From NCBI RefSeq assembly GCF_004358345.1, contig NZ_CP037952.1, forward strand, positions 3,534,001 to 3,598,000: a stretch of 64,000 nt of DNA. The letters are read 5' to 3'. This stretch comes from Parashewanella spongiae (GTDB lineage Bacteria > Pseudomonadota > Gammaproteobacteria > Enterobacterales > Shewanellaceae). Both the position numbers and the translations under genes were made by a program. Below the pieces are notes generated by a model. It had not been told where the DNA came from, did no database searches, and saw only the letters and a list, made by a program, of their open reading frames with translations. Shown one piece after another: positions 48,180 through 57,816 of this stretch; position 1 is the stretch's first letter; each line of letters begins with the position of its first letter.

Positions 48180-49121
48180 TTAATCTTCTTTTTTAACAAA
48201 ATGTCTGATTAAAACAATCATTACACCTAGCATCCCACCTAGCATTGTCCCTAGAACACAAATTAGTGCTCTTTTAGGTTTTGATTTTTCTTCTGGTACT
48301 AGTGCCGGATCAATGGTTTTGAATATGTACTCATCACGAACATCTGCAAACATGATTGTTTTTGTTTGTTCTTCAATCAGATTAAACAGAATTGACTTAA
48401 TATCTGCAACATTGGTTTGCTTGATCTGAGAGTTTAAGAAGGTAATGCTCTTTTTTGCTTCAGTAACTTCGCGAGTTTTCATTACTTGGTTGATATCTTG
48501 CACTAGCCAAGTAACCCATTTTTGCGCAATATACGGTGATTGGTGCTCTATCGAAAGTGTTACCATGCCACTTTCTTTATCTTTGCTTACATTCAATATT
48601 TTTACAAAATTTTTGTAGGCTTCTTGCATCGAAGGTTCTGGTTTAAAAGGTGCTTTTACTTCACGAGTCCACTTTTTATTTTCAATGTCATATATATCAG
48701 CATCATAACTAATTGTATTCGCATCTCTATTCCACTTTTTTACGGCCATTAAATCCGCAAGGATATCGTGTTTTTCAATGAAGTTACTGGTGAATTGACG
48801 CGATTTAATGATTTCAACCGCAAGCTGACTGTTATCGCCTGCTCCGCCACCTAAATTAATACCTGCTAAACTTGCTAGGCCGCCAAACTGCCCAGCTAAA
48901 GCAGATAGTCCTCCTCCACCTTTTGTTTCTGAAACCGGTGACAACAAAGCTTCTGATTTATAAATATTAGGTTGTTGTAAAGCAAAAATGACCGAGCCAA
49001 TAGCAAACACTACTGTTATTGCGATGATCAACCACTTTCCTAACCAGATAACAGAAAATAGTTCTTTTAAATCTATTTCATCATCTTGGAAGTTGTTTAG
49101 TTCAGGTAGGTTTTTGTTCAT
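48180..49121 (-). CDS. wzz: Polysaccharide chain-length regulator (Wzz/PCP family)
   Basis: About 313 aa from ATG 49121 (MNKNLPELNNFQDDEIDLKE). Two membrane segments, one near residue 35 (GKWLIIAITVVFAIGSVIFA) and one at the C-terminus preceded by a Pro-rich motif (DPALVPEEKSKPKRALICVL), with a Gly-rich stretch at about residues 70-95. This is the PCP architecture; it sets chain length with Wzy. A gap of about 200 bp separates it from rmlB. Confidence 0.9.
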   Translation of the reverse strand: MNKNLPELNNFQDDEIDLKELFSVIWLGKWLIIAITVVFAIGSVIFALQQPNIYKSEALLSPVSETKGGGGLSALAGQFGGLASLAGINLGGGAGDNSQLAVEIIKSRQFTSNFIEKHDILADLMAVKKWNRDANTISYDADIYDIENKKWTREVKAPFKPEPSMQEAYKNFVKILNVSKDKESGMVTLSIEHQSPYIAQKWVTWLVQDINQVMKTREVTEAKKSITFLNSQIKQTNVADIKSILFNLIEEQTKTIMFADVRDEYIFKTIDPALVPEEKSKPKRALICVLGTMLGGMLGVMIVLIRHFVKKED

Positions 49122-49222
49122 ATTTATTCTTAGCCAATTAATGCTTGCTCTCGCGAGTATAAACATATTAATAAAAGGAGTTTAAAGCGCTCCTTTTATG
49201 AAATGATTTGTTTAACTGATAC

Positions 49223-51850
49223 TTAATTATTGATTCGAGCAACTGATGCAACGGCCACAGCGCTGTTATAAATGATTGAAGTAACTTGCTGCCACAGTGT
49301 TAGTCTATCTTTATACTCTGTATCTAATGGTACCACTATTGTATCGCCAGGCATCATTTTAGTGCCACTTTCTAACCAGTTAGACTCAGGGAATATTACC
49401 GAACCATTAGCGCGAAGAATATATGCTCTATCTTCGTCAGCTCGCTTACGAGAGCCGCCTGCTTTTGCTAAGTAATCATCAAACTCGATACCACTGATAA
49501 AACGATGAGTACTTGGATATTGCACTTGCCCCATCACTGAAACAGTTTGGTTTCTCGACGGAATAAGTAATTCATCATTAGCTTCCAAAACAATATCAGA
49601 AGACTGTTGACCAGTAACAATTGAAGGAAGATCTATACTTAGCCTACCTAGAACCTCGACATTTTGTAATTGATCTAACATCAGTTGTGCTTCTTGAAAT
49701 CCGATTGTAGCACCATCTTTCGTCAATGCTTTTGCTGCAATTTCACGCCTTAATTCATCAGCAAGCTGAACTAGCTCACGTTCTTCTTTTTCTTTTACAG
49801 ACGCTCTTAAAAACACCGCGCCAAAAGGAAACGCATCTTCTGTTAAACCACCAGCACGTTCGATAACATCTTTCATCGATTCACCACGCTGAATACTATA
49901 GGTACCAGGGAAATGAACTTCACCTTTAATAGTAACCCAACGAGTTTCTTGCCAATCTGGTAATGTTCGAACCGTTAATACATCTCTTGACTGTAACTTG
50001 ATGTTTTGTGAGGAATCGTTTTCCATAACCCCGTTTAGGTTTAATTGGCTATGTAATACTTTGACGCCAGTATCCGGCAGAATAACTTGCCTTGTGAGCT
50101 CTGCAGCTCTAGTGTAACTGCCTTCTTCCATTCCGCCTGCAGCTGAAATCAACTGTTTAATTCGAGAGCTTTTAGCGTATGGATAGTATCCAGGAAATCT
50201 TACATTACCGTTAATTTCAACAACTTTTGCAGGCTGGCCATGTCGCGTTTGTTGGCTCAATTTATTGAGAATAGGTTCTAGTTGTTCTGCACGGTCTGCA
50301 TATTCAAAAATAATGATGCTATCTCGAGGTTGCAGTTCAATATTATCTTTTGATTGTTTATCATTAATAGCATTACCTATAGAGAATTGTAGGATTTCGA
50401 TATCACCTCGATGATTAATTTCACGTGATATTAATGAATAATCAAGATCCGCATTTGCTTTCAAACTACCACGTACTGATGTGAGTAAATCCGAGACTTT
50501 CATGCCCTTACGCCATTGATATTGGCCCGTTCTGATCGCTGAACCAGAAATTTCAATTGCATTTTCAACTCGCTCAGAAACTTGATCAACGCGAATAAAG
50601 TCACCATTTTTAAGCTGTAATTTTTTTCCGGAAATAGTTGTCATATCTAATGATACAACCGATGTCAGTCCATTACGGTTAAAGCGTTGAATGTTTACAC
50701 CCTCGGTAAATGCATTCGGTTTAAAGCCACTCGCCATATTAATAGCTTGCTGTACTGTTTCACCTTGCTTAATTTCATACATGGCTGGCCTAAGTACTTC
50801 ACCACTTACGCTAACATGACCACCACGAGAAGGAATGAACACCACATCGCCAGCTTGTAAACGTCGGTCTCCTGAGGCATCACCCTTTAAAAGCAGATCG
50901 TACAAGTCTAAGGTTGCTGCAATTTTTCCCGCACGCTTTAACTGAATATTTCGCAGCGAGCCAATTTCATTTAGTCCACCTGAAACAAATAAAGCTTGGG
51001 TTATAGTAGCTAAACTTGACACAGTGTAAGAACCCGGTTGATACGCATCACCCGTTATAAATATCCGAATAGAACGAAGCTCACCCATACTGACGTTTGC
51101 CTCTACGCCAATCATGGTTTCGTTGACTTTACCTATTAATTTATTACGCACTTGTTCAAAATTAAGACCCACTAAGGAAATGGGACCTAAATTTGGAAAT
51201 TGAATATTCCCATCACGACCTATTGTTAGGCTATATTCAGCGCTTTCTTTCCCAATAAGCTGAATATTTAATATGTCTCCAGGGCCAACCATATAGTTGG
51301 AAGGAATTGGTACATCAGTTACCGGCGCAAATGTAGTTGGACTACTCGCGAACATTTCGTAACCGAAAAATTTAAGTTCTCTTTCTTTTTTTTCTTCATT
51401 AACGCTCGCGAGCCCTGGCAGACTTATATCTGTTCTACAATAAAGTTTTGTATCTGAGTCAACCTGTTCAACACCTGACTTCACAGTTGAGTCTTCTTTT
51501 TTGCGTAAATCGTATTTTTTCTTCTCATATCGATTTAGCTTTTGATATGCATCTCTATTCAAACATGAATCTGAGCTATTTATGCCTTGTTCTCTCGGTT
51601 TAACTAACAATGGTGTTTCAAGTTTCGTTGAAGCATTACTTCCAGAGAAAGAGCCAAGATCTACACCATATTGTTTTGCAAGTTTTTCTTGTTCTGATTT
51701 TGGCAAGTTTTTGAACTGCTCAAGCATTTGAGGTGTTGGTGTTATCGCATTCGCGTGGAACCCTGCCAAAGCAGTAACTGCTAGACCGAAAGCAACTAAT
51801 TGTTTTGCTTTTTGAAACACGTTAAGTCTCCAGATGATTGATTCAGACAT
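49223..51850 (-). CDS. Outer-membrane polysaccharide export protein with multiple SLBB domains (Wza/OPX family)
   Basis: 875 aa, much longer than Wza (about 380). Signal peptide near residues 12-35 (KQLVAFGLAVTALAGFHANA) without a lipobox Cys. Poly-export domain at about residues 185-270 (NYMVGPGDILNIQLIGKESA ... GRDGNIQFPNLG), followed by several SLBB units (for example ITGDAYQPGSYTVSSLATIT, SVSGEVLRPAMYEIKQGETV, INGNVRFPGYYPYA, IKGEVHFPGTYSIQRGESMK, SVMGQVQYPSTHRFIS). Forms the periplasmic/outer-membrane export channel for the polysaccharide. First gene of the operon after the ops site. Confidence 0.93.
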   Translation of the reverse strand: MSESIIWRLNVFQKAKQLVAFGLAVTALAGFHANAITPTPQMLEQFKNLPKSEQEKLAKQYGVDLGSFSGSNASTKLETPLLVKPREQGINSSDSCLNRDAYQKLNRYEKKKYDLRKKEDSTVKSGVEQVDSDTKLYCRTDISLPGLASVNEEKKERELKFFGYEMFASSPTTFAPVTDVPIPSNYMVGPGDILNIQLIGKESAEYSLTIGRDGNIQFPNLGPISLVGLNFEQVRNKLIGKVNETMIGVEANVSMGELRSIRIFITGDAYQPGSYTVSSLATITQALFVSGGLNEIGSLRNIQLKRAGKIAATLDLYDLLLKGDASGDRRLQAGDVVFIPSRGGHVSVSGEVLRPAMYEIKQGETVQQAINMASGFKPNAFTEGVNIQRFNRNGLTSVVSLDMTTISGKKLQLKNGDFIRVDQVSERVENAIEISGSAIRTGQYQWRKGMKVSDLLTSVRGSLKANADLDYSLISREINHRGDIEILQFSIGNAINDKQSKDNIELQPRDSIIIFEYADRAEQLEPILNKLSQQTRHGQPAKVVEINGNVRFPGYYPYAKSSRIKQLISAAGGMEEGSYTRAAELTRQVILPDTGVKVLHSQLNLNGVMENDSSQNIKLQSRDVLTVRTLPDWQETRWVTIKGEVHFPGTYSIQRGESMKDVIERAGGLTEDAFPFGAVFLRASVKEKEERELVQLADELRREIAAKALTKDGATIGFQEAQLMLDQLQNVEVLGRLSIDLPSIVTGQQSSDIVLEANDELLIPSRNQTVSVMGQVQYPSTHRFISGIEFDDYLAKAGGSRKRADEDRAYILRANGSVIFPESNWLESGTKMMPGDTIVVPLDTEYKDRLTLWQQVTSIIYNSAVAVASVARINN

Positions 51851-52315
51851 GGTTAATTTGCTAATTACAAATAATTTTAGATTGCAAATGTCAGATGCAA
51901 ATTATTTTAGCTTGAGATTAATAAATTTATGATTTTTGTTGTAACTCGATACACGAAGTTATTCATACAGTCAGCTTTTAAGTGCTACCAACCCACGTGG
52001 CGAGCCATAGGCTCTTCGGCGGTAGTTTATGGAATGAAACATTCACTCCACTGCCTTTCAGACACGCTACCGCCCATAGATTACGGCTTCAACTTGCCCT
52101 TCGCAATGCGAAAATATATATTTTTTGTTGTAGCTAATAGTGATTATGTATACGTGTTTTTTGAATATACATAATCATTACTAGATTGTTTATTCTACCT
52201 TATAGCTAAGCCGATTGCTGTTCGTAAAAACACCATTCGATACAATTTTGTCAATAAATTTTCTTTCAAAACTTTGCACTTTGTATTGAAAAAACAAGTT
52301 CAATATCACAATGAT
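51851..52315 (-). promoter_or_regulatory. Leader region of the polysaccharide operon
   Basis: 465 bp between the rfaH-like gene and the export gene. It holds the ops site and a second partial copy (GGCGGTAGT at about 52018, opposite strand). The two are part of an inverted arrangement of GGCGGTAG sequences about 45 bp apart. No gene seen. Promoter boxes are not certain. Confidence 0.6.
52063..52074 (-). promoter_or_regulatory. ops element (RfaH recruitment site)
   Basis: The minus strand reads GGCGGTAGCGTG, an exact match to the enterobacterial ops consensus, about 210 bp upstream of the export gene. ops pauses RNA polymerase so RfaH can load and suppress termination in long surface-polysaccharide operons. 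Confidence 0.92.
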
Positions 52316-52822
52316 TTAAGCGCTGATTTTTTCAACAAATTCATCAACAACATGAACTCTTTTCATTTGCCCCATTATCTTTAACAAAACAAAGCACCTT
52401 TTTTCACCGGATTTTTCATCAAAGACTCCTTCAATGTTTTTAAAAGGACCATCGATAAATCTAACTTCATCACCTTTCATAAAAAATTCATCAGGTATTG
52501 CTTCATTAAGCTGTTTGGTGACATTAAAACGAATGGATTCGATTAACTCATCATCGAGTGGCGTCATCTTTTCTTTGCAGCCAACAATTTGGCTAACACC
52601 ACGAGTTGAGTGTATGCGACTAACAGGAACTACCTTGGGATCAAAACGAATAAACAAATAGTTGGTAAAAAGAGGCACTTTTACTTCAGTCGTTTTACCT
52701 GAGCGTAATTTTTTTTGCTCTTTATATAAAGGTAAATATGTTTCAATTTCTTGGATTTGTAAATTTTGCTGAGCTCTTACTTCACTCTTTGGTTTACAAT
52801 ATAACAAATACCAAGCTTTCAT
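52316..52822 (-). CDS. rfaH: RfaH-type transcription antiterminator (NusG paralogue)
   Basis: 168 aa. N-terminal NGN domain starts MKAWYLLYCKPKSEVRAQQN and includes LPLFTNYLFIRFDP-like sequence (VPLFTNYLFIRFDPKV) and IHSTRGVSQIV. C-terminal KOW-like part (KGDEVRFIDGPFKNIEGVF). Size and motifs are those of RfaH rather than NusG. Located directly upstream of the ops site and operon it is expected to control. Confidence 0.92.
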   Translation of the reverse strand: MKAWYLLYCKPKSEVRAQQNLQIQEIETYLPLYKEQKKLRSGKTTEVKVPLFTNYLFIRFDPKVVPVSRIHSTRGVSQIVGCKEKMTPLDDELIESIRFNVTKQLNEAIPDEFFMKGDEVRFIDGPFKNIEGVFDEKSGEKRCFVLLKIMGQMKRVHVVDEFVEKISA

Positions 52823-53339
52823 TTTCTTTTCCTTCTCATAAACTGAACCCGCGGCAATCCACTGTCGCGGCGGATGATAATATCAAACATATTGACGCTT
52901 ATGAAAGAGATTTATCACAAAAAAATTAATAATTTTACAACGGTTAAATTTCCTTCGATTAACCCTCTAAATATTAGCTGATTATCGCTCTTTTTGTTGA
53001 CGAAAAAAAAAGCGAACAATGCCACAGAATTGACTTTCTATGATAAGACAGGGTATATAGATTGTGGTTTTTTGCGTTAATTGGATGTGGTTACTATTTC
53101 AAAGTGCAGTTTAGGTCACACAACAATATGAGCTCATGCAATTTTGGTTACTAGCTCTTATTAAAACCTGTTAAATATTTACTTTATTTCAGCAGCTTAA
53201 TATCAATACTAACCTTTGTTGCACTTTGAAGTGGAATAATCGCTACGCAAGATACTAATAACTTATAAAATATAATTTTTTAACATTTTTGTAGCTGTAT
53301 TTTCAGCTACATGCAATCACAAGCCTAAGGTGGAACTTA
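52823..53339. other. Divergent intergenic region between rfaH-like and the first POT gene
   Basis: 516 bp. Promoters of both flanking genes must lie here, but I see no recognisable operator or repeat. AAGGTGG just before 53340 is the ribosome binding site of the POT gene. Confidence 0.4.
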
Positions 53340-54815
53340 ATGAGCGGAGCCAAACCTCAAGGAACAATGCTAGGACATCCAACGGGATTGTTCTTATTGT
53401 TCACAACAGAAATGTGGGAGCGTTTCAGTTACTATGCGATGCGCGCTATATTGGTACTTTATTTAGTTGATAAAGTACAGTCAGATGGTGGTCATGGTTT
53501 AGGATGGAATCAAGCTGATGCCATTTCTTTGTATGGTACTTTTACTGGTCTGGTTTATCTTACTCCACTTTTAGGTGGTTGGATTGCCGACAACATTTTG
53601 GGACAACGTAAAACCATTATGATTGGCGGAGCCTTAATGGCTCTTGGCCAATTTACTTTGGCGTTCCCACACTCTTTAGTACCAGGGCTTGAAACAGAAA
53701 TGTTTTACCTTGGACTATTCACACTCGTTATTGGTAATGGCCTATTTAAGCCAAATATTTCTACCATGGTAGGTGACTTATACGAAGAAGGTGATCATCG
53801 TCGTGACGGTGCTTTCACTATTTTCTATATGGGGATCAACTTGGGCGCATTTTTTGGTGCTATTGCAGTTGGTTCTATTGTTGCTTATTACGATGGAAAC
53901 TTCCAAGTTGGCTTTTTAACTGCCGGTATTGGTATGGTGCTTTCTTTAATCATTCAAATGATTTATGCACAGAAGCTATTAGGTGATATTGGTACGGTGC
54001 CAGCCGCCAAGCTTGAAAAACAAAAGAATGCCGATAAAGGTGAAGTTCGAAATGAGCCATTAACTAAAGTTGAGCGTGATCGAATTAAAGTTATCATGGT
54101 GATGGGTTTATTCACTATTATCTTCTGGGCAGGTTTTGAGCAAGCCGGTGGTTTGATGAACTTGTTCACTAAAGATTTTACTGATCGCTTTATTGGCACT
54201 TGGGAAGTACCTACTACATGGTTCCAATCGTTGAACGCACTGTTTATTGTTATCTTTGCCCCAGTGATTGCCTCTATTTGGATCCGTTTAGGCAGCAAAG
54301 AGCCAAATTCACCTGTGAAATTTGCATTGGCGCTATTCTTCCTTGCTGTAGGCTTCTTGTTCATGATCGGAGCTGTACTTGAACTAGGTGGAGACGCCAG
54401 TAGCAAATCAAGCATGTGGTGGTTAGTAGGTGCATACTTCTTCCACACTATCGGTGAGCTTTGTTTATCGCCTATTGGTCTTTCAATGGTTACTAAGCTT
54501 GCTCCGCTACGTATTATGTCCCTTATGATGGGAGCATGGTTCTTATTTATTGCTGCGGCAAATAAAATTGGTGGTGTCGTTGGTTCATTCATTGGTCACA
54601 CTGGAACCGCTGAAGAGCAACTTGCTAATGCTATGGGTATTTTCGCTGGCATTGCAATTACAGCTGTTGTTTCTGGCATTATTCTTTACTTCATGGCTGA
54701 TAAGCTTGTTGATTGGATGCATGGCGCTGAATCGAGCAACCATGAACATACTGCAACAGAAGCTTTTGAAGAAGAGATTGCCGTTACTGCTGAGCATGAA
54801 GCTATCAAACATTAA
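53340..54815 (+). CDS. Proton-dependent oligopeptide transporter (POT/PTR family), copy 1
   Basis: 491 aa with about 12-14 membrane helices. The E-x-x-E-R-F proton-coupling motif is seen in TEMWERFSYYAMRAILVLYL, and a second POT signature in FTIFYMGINLGAFFGAIAVG. GELCLSPIGLSMVTKLAP is also typical. DtpT-like. Imports di/tripeptides with protons at the inner membrane. Ends with a clear terminator. Confidence 0.95.
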   Translation: MSGAKPQGTMLGHPTGLFLLFTTEMWERFSYYAMRAILVLYLVDKVQSDGGHGLGWNQADAISLYGTFTGLVYLTPLLGGWIADNILGQRKTIMIGGALMALGQFTLAFPHSLVPGLETEMFYLGLFTLVIGNGLFKPNISTMVGDLYEEGDHRRDGAFTIFYMGINLGAFFGAIAVGSIVAYYDGNFQVGFLTAGIGMVLSLIIQMIYAQKLLGDIGTVPAAKLEKQKNADKGEVRNEPLTKVERDRIKVIMVMGLFTIIFWAGFEQAGGLMNLFTKDFTDRFIGTWEVPTTWFQSLNALFIVIFAPVIASIWIRLGSKEPNSPVKFALALFFLAVGFLFMIGAVLELGGDASSKSSMWWLVGAYFFHTIGELCLSPIGLSMVTKLAPLRIMSLMMGAWFLFIAAANKIGGVVGSFIGHTGTAEEQLANAMGIFAGIAITAVVSGIILYFMADKLVDWMHGAESSNHEHTATEAFEEEIAVTAEHEAIKH

Positions 54816-54850
54816 TTGATGATGTTATAGCTTCAATTTTTGCTGGATTT

Positions 54851-54884
54851 AAAAGCACCATATTTAAAGATGGTGCTTTTTTTT
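54851..54884 (+). terminator. Rho-independent terminator of the first POT gene
   Basis: AAAAGCACCAT-atttaaag-ATGGTGCTTTTTTTT: 11-bp stem followed by eight T, 36 bp after the stop codon. Confidence 0.95.
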
Positions 54885-54907
54885 ACATAAGGGATCTAGT
54901 GAGTTAG

Positions 54908-55245
54908 ACCAATTACAGTAATTAACTTCCCACTCAGCAAGAGCTAAAGGGTTTCAGTACAAGGCGAAGTACTATATACCCTAACAGCCGCCATACAAAG
55001 CTGGCGTTCAACGCACTTCATGCTTTTGTCGGGATAATTCAAAAACTTGTAACCTAGTAATGGAATCCTTTAGCCTTGCCCTTCGGGAGCTTGTATGTGT
55101 CCAAATTACTACGCAAAATTATCTCAACGTAGCAATGTAATAACGACAGTTTTGTATGTCGGTAATAACTATGTCTTCATCAATTTCACTTGTACTTTGA
55201 ACACATATATAGCTCTGAACTGGGAATTTAATTACTGTAATTGGT
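54908..55245 (+). repeat. R5 dispersed repeat, copy 1 (about 338 bp)
   Basis: Terminal inverted repeats ACCAATTACAGTAATTAA and its complement; shares its whole length with the inverted copy at 61882-62465 (which contains R3). Interior includes GGGTTTCAGTACAAGGCG and the ACGACAGTTTTGTATGTCGG motif. A fragment is also present at about 17992. Target duplication not clear. Confidence 0.75.
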
Positions 55246-55390
55246 ATTAGAAAGTACCAATCTTTGTCATACCAACGAAGGCTGGTATCCAGTGACTTTT
55301 ATAGACAAAAGCAAAAGCAAAGGCACTAGACGCCAGCCTGCACTGGAGTGACGAGAACTCATCGGTATACTTTCTTCCCTAACTTTCCTA
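55246..55390 (+). repeat. Degenerate R2-like repeat missing its left end
   Basis: From TTAGAAAGTACCAAT through GGTATACTTTCTTCC it matches R2 copy 1 (4274-4438), but the first 13 bases are absent where it abuts R5. Confidence 0.6.
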
Positions 55391-55548
55391 AAATAAGATT
55401 AGGGTCTGTTGATCTTTCGTGATTGTTTTTGCAGCGATAAATTGGTTATTTTATGCAAGGCAGAGTTTGTGAGGTTTGGTTATTATCGACATACAAAACT
55501 GTCGTTACTTCGTTTCCAAATAATCAAGTGATAACTCAGCACCTTTTA

Positions 55549-55713
55549 GGGATGTCGCAGTTCAAATAATACCAATTTAAATTTCAACGCTTAATTTGTC
55601 ATACCTGCGAACGCAGGTATCTAGCGACTTGTGCCCAAATTAACCAAAGACTCTGGACTCCTGCGTTCGCAGGAGTGACGATAAAATTGGTATACATTCT
55701 TCCGCCACGTCCC
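55549..55713 (+). repeat. R2 small mobile repeat, copy 3 (165 bp), nested in R1
   Basis: Same sequence and length as 28298-28462, flanked by TTA on both sides; intact R1 has ACCTTTTATTTAG at this place. Confidence 0.95.
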
Positions 55714-55825
55714 TTATTTAGAAAGAGCGACCAATTTACGCTGTCTTCGATGCTTTTGAGCATTCACTGCTCAGTGTTGTGACCAGCTCACTTAGATGGC
55801 TAAGCATCACTGCTCACGCCTTGAA

Positions 55826-56058
55826 CCTAAAAACATCAGTTGAACGCTGAGTATATGAGTAACTGTTTGAGCAATTAGATGATTTTATTATCATGTTTTT
55901 CACCCAATGAGTGAAATGCTCTACGCTCACAAGCTTGCTAAAATGGCTGCTATCTGCGTTGTAATTTTTGCAAGTAGAATAACTACTTGCTGCAAGCTAC
56001 GTCTTAATATCAGCCATTTTTTCTACGCTTGAGAACGCAGTCAACTGATGTTTCTAGG
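55826..56058 (+). repeat. R3 small mobile repeat, copy 3 (233 bp), nested in R1
   Basis: CCTAAAAACATCAG ... CTGATGTTTCTAGG, flanked by TTGAA (55821-55825 and 56059-56063); intact R1 has GCCTTGAACAG here. Confidence 0.95.
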
Positions 56059-56212
56059 TTGAACAGATAAATGCTCAAATAGCACAAAATTTAATCCTGA
56101 AAGATCAACAGACCCTAGTAATCTTAACCTATCCTTTTAAAGCGCATCCTTTATAGACCCTATAGCTGTAATTGTGTATAAAAGGACATACTCCTCATTC
56201 GGCTAGTATATA

Positions 56213-57625
56213 TTGCTCAAACTTTGTCTTCCTAAATCTCCTCAAATTTTGGCTATTCCTTTACTTGCTTTTGTCGAGTTTTGGGAACGTTTTAACAAAT
56301 ACGCTATTAGAGCATTTTTAGTACTTTATCTTATCGCACCATCGTTTAATAATGGCGGCTATGGGCTGGGGTGGGCTATCGGTGACGCCATTGCTCTATA
56401 CAGCAGATTTATTGCGTTTGCGTATATCACTCCCTTATTTGGCGGCTTTTTAAGTGATAAAGTGCTCGGTGCCTATCATTCAACATTGCTTGGCTGCATA
56501 CTTATTTTCATCGGTCAATTGATGATATCTATTCCTCATAATTGGCTCCCGAATCAAGAAAGTACAATACTATGCACAGGGTTATTTTTGTTTGCATTAG
56601 GAAATGGTTTTTTTAAACCCAATATCGCTACCCTCGTTGGTGGTGTTAGTAAATTTTATGGTTTAGAACCAATTAAGAGTTATAACCTTTTTTTTATGAT
56701 TACAAATTTAGGTGGTGCGGTGGCAGGTGTAGCTTTGGGGAGTATTGTTGTATGGTTTAATGGTAATTATCAGATAGGATTCTTTATTGCTGCCATTGGG
56801 ATGCTATTTGGAACCATAATATTGCTTGCCTTCAAATCAGTACTCAATGTTTCACTATTGGTGCATGAAAATCCAAATACGAATAAATCTATAAAAACCA
56901 TCCCCAATAAAAATACTAGCAATCAATCACTTAAAATTTATGAAAAAAATCACATGGTTTTTATCATCATCATAGGGTTCTTTTCCATTTTTTTCTGGTT
57001 CGGTTATGAACAAATGGCTGGCTCAATAAATATTATGACTGAGAGATTTGTAGATCGTCAGTTATTCGGCTTTGAAATTCCTACCGCATGGTTTCAGTCT
57101 CTCACCCCTTTGTTCAACATCCTATTTGCGCCTGTACTCTATGCTATGTGGAATAAATTAAAACGGACAAATCGACATCTAGATATTCCCAATAAAGTGA
57201 CAATCAGCCTGCTTGCTTCAACATTGGCATTTGTAATTTTGTCAGTTGCTACTTACTCACTTAATTACTCATTTGCTAATAAAATTAATTTTGGCTGGAT
57301 TATCGTCGTATATTTTTACTTTTCTATTGGAGAAGTTTTGCTATCACCTACTTGCCTTTCTGCTATCCATGAATATATTTCTGAAAAGTCTGTAGGTCTG
57401 ATTATGGGGTTATGGTTCATGTTCTATGCTGTGGCAAGTTTTTTCGCTGGTATATTAGGTCATAGGGTTGACCCAAACTCTTTGATTGCAATTTCAGATC
57501 ATGAGCTTTTTGCTAACTTAAATCGACTTTTTACCTCGATTACTTTTTTAACATTTATCGCTGCTGTTGGCTTAATTGTTAGCAAAAACAAAATTATTCA
57601 ATTACTAAAACCTGAAAGGGTTTAA
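56213..57625 (+). CDS. Divergent POT-family transporter, copy 2
   Basis: 470 aa with about 12-14 membrane helices. Proton-coupling motif in EFWERFNKYAIRAFLVLYL, and FMITNLGGAVAGVALGSIVV corresponds to the second signature. Only a TTG start without a clear ribosome binding site is available; TAG lies three codons upstream. Its DNA is more AT-rich than copy 1 and similarity is moderate, so it is an old paralogue or a transferred gene. The repeats upstream end about 95 bp before the start and may have replaced its promoter. Confidence 0.85.
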   Translation: MLKLCLPKSPQILAIPLLAFVEFWERFNKYAIRAFLVLYLIAPSFNNGGYGLGWAIGDAIALYSRFIAFAYITPLFGGFLSDKVLGAYHSTLLGCILIFIGQLMISIPHNWLPNQESTILCTGLFLFALGNGFFKPNIATLVGGVSKFYGLEPIKSYNLFFMITNLGGAVAGVALGSIVVWFNGNYQIGFFIAAIGMLFGTIILLAFKSVLNVSLLVHENPNTNKSIKTIPNKNTSNQSLKIYEKNHMVFIIIIGFFSIFFWFGYEQMAGSINIMTERFVDRQLFGFEIPTAWFQSLTPLFNILFAPVLYAMWNKLKRTNRHLDIPNKVTISLLASTLAFVILSVATYSLNYSFANKINFGWIIVVYFYFSIGEVLLSPTCLSAIHEYISEKSVGLIMGLWFMFYAVASFFAGILGHRVDPNSLIAISDHELFANLNRLFTSITFLTFIAAVGLIVSKNKIIQLLKPERV

Positions 57626-57674
57626 ATTTCAGGATAAACGCATGAATGTTTTTCGAGTAAAAACCGTAGACTTT

Positions 57675-57770
57675 ATAATCCGTCATTACCGTGAAAACGG
57701 GAATCCAGTGTCTTTGGGTATTCCAATTTAAGGCACTAGAGTCCTACTTTCGTGGGTATGACGAAACTAC
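57675..57770. repeat. REP-like repeat between the second POT gene and the response regulator
   Basis: CCGTCATTACCGTGAAAACG ... and CTACTTTCGTGGGTATGACG face each other, related to the interior of R2 (AATCCAGTG ... GGCACTAGAGTC). It sits between convergent genes and may act as a transcription barrier. Confidence 0.6.
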
Positions 57771-57816
57771 CACATAGAGTTGTGCATATATCACTCACTC
57801 GTGCAGTTTGCCTAGT

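Larger units (their letters stand above)
55402..56115 (+). repeat. R1 repeat, copy 3, carrying nested R2 and R3
   Basis: Outer ends GGGTCTGTTGATC and GATCAACAGACCC with TA flanks. R2 (55549-55713) and R3 (55826-56058) are inserted within it, and about 30 bp around ATCGACATACAAAACTGTCG replace R1 sequence near 55480. Removing R2 with its duplicate TTA and R3 with its duplicate TTGAA leaves about 308 bp aligned with R1. Confidence 0.85.

Noticed and set aside
53963-54592. 209-codon frame antisense to the first POT transporter
   Set aside because: Long antisense frames are common opposite membrane-protein genes; the sense strand is a strong POT match.
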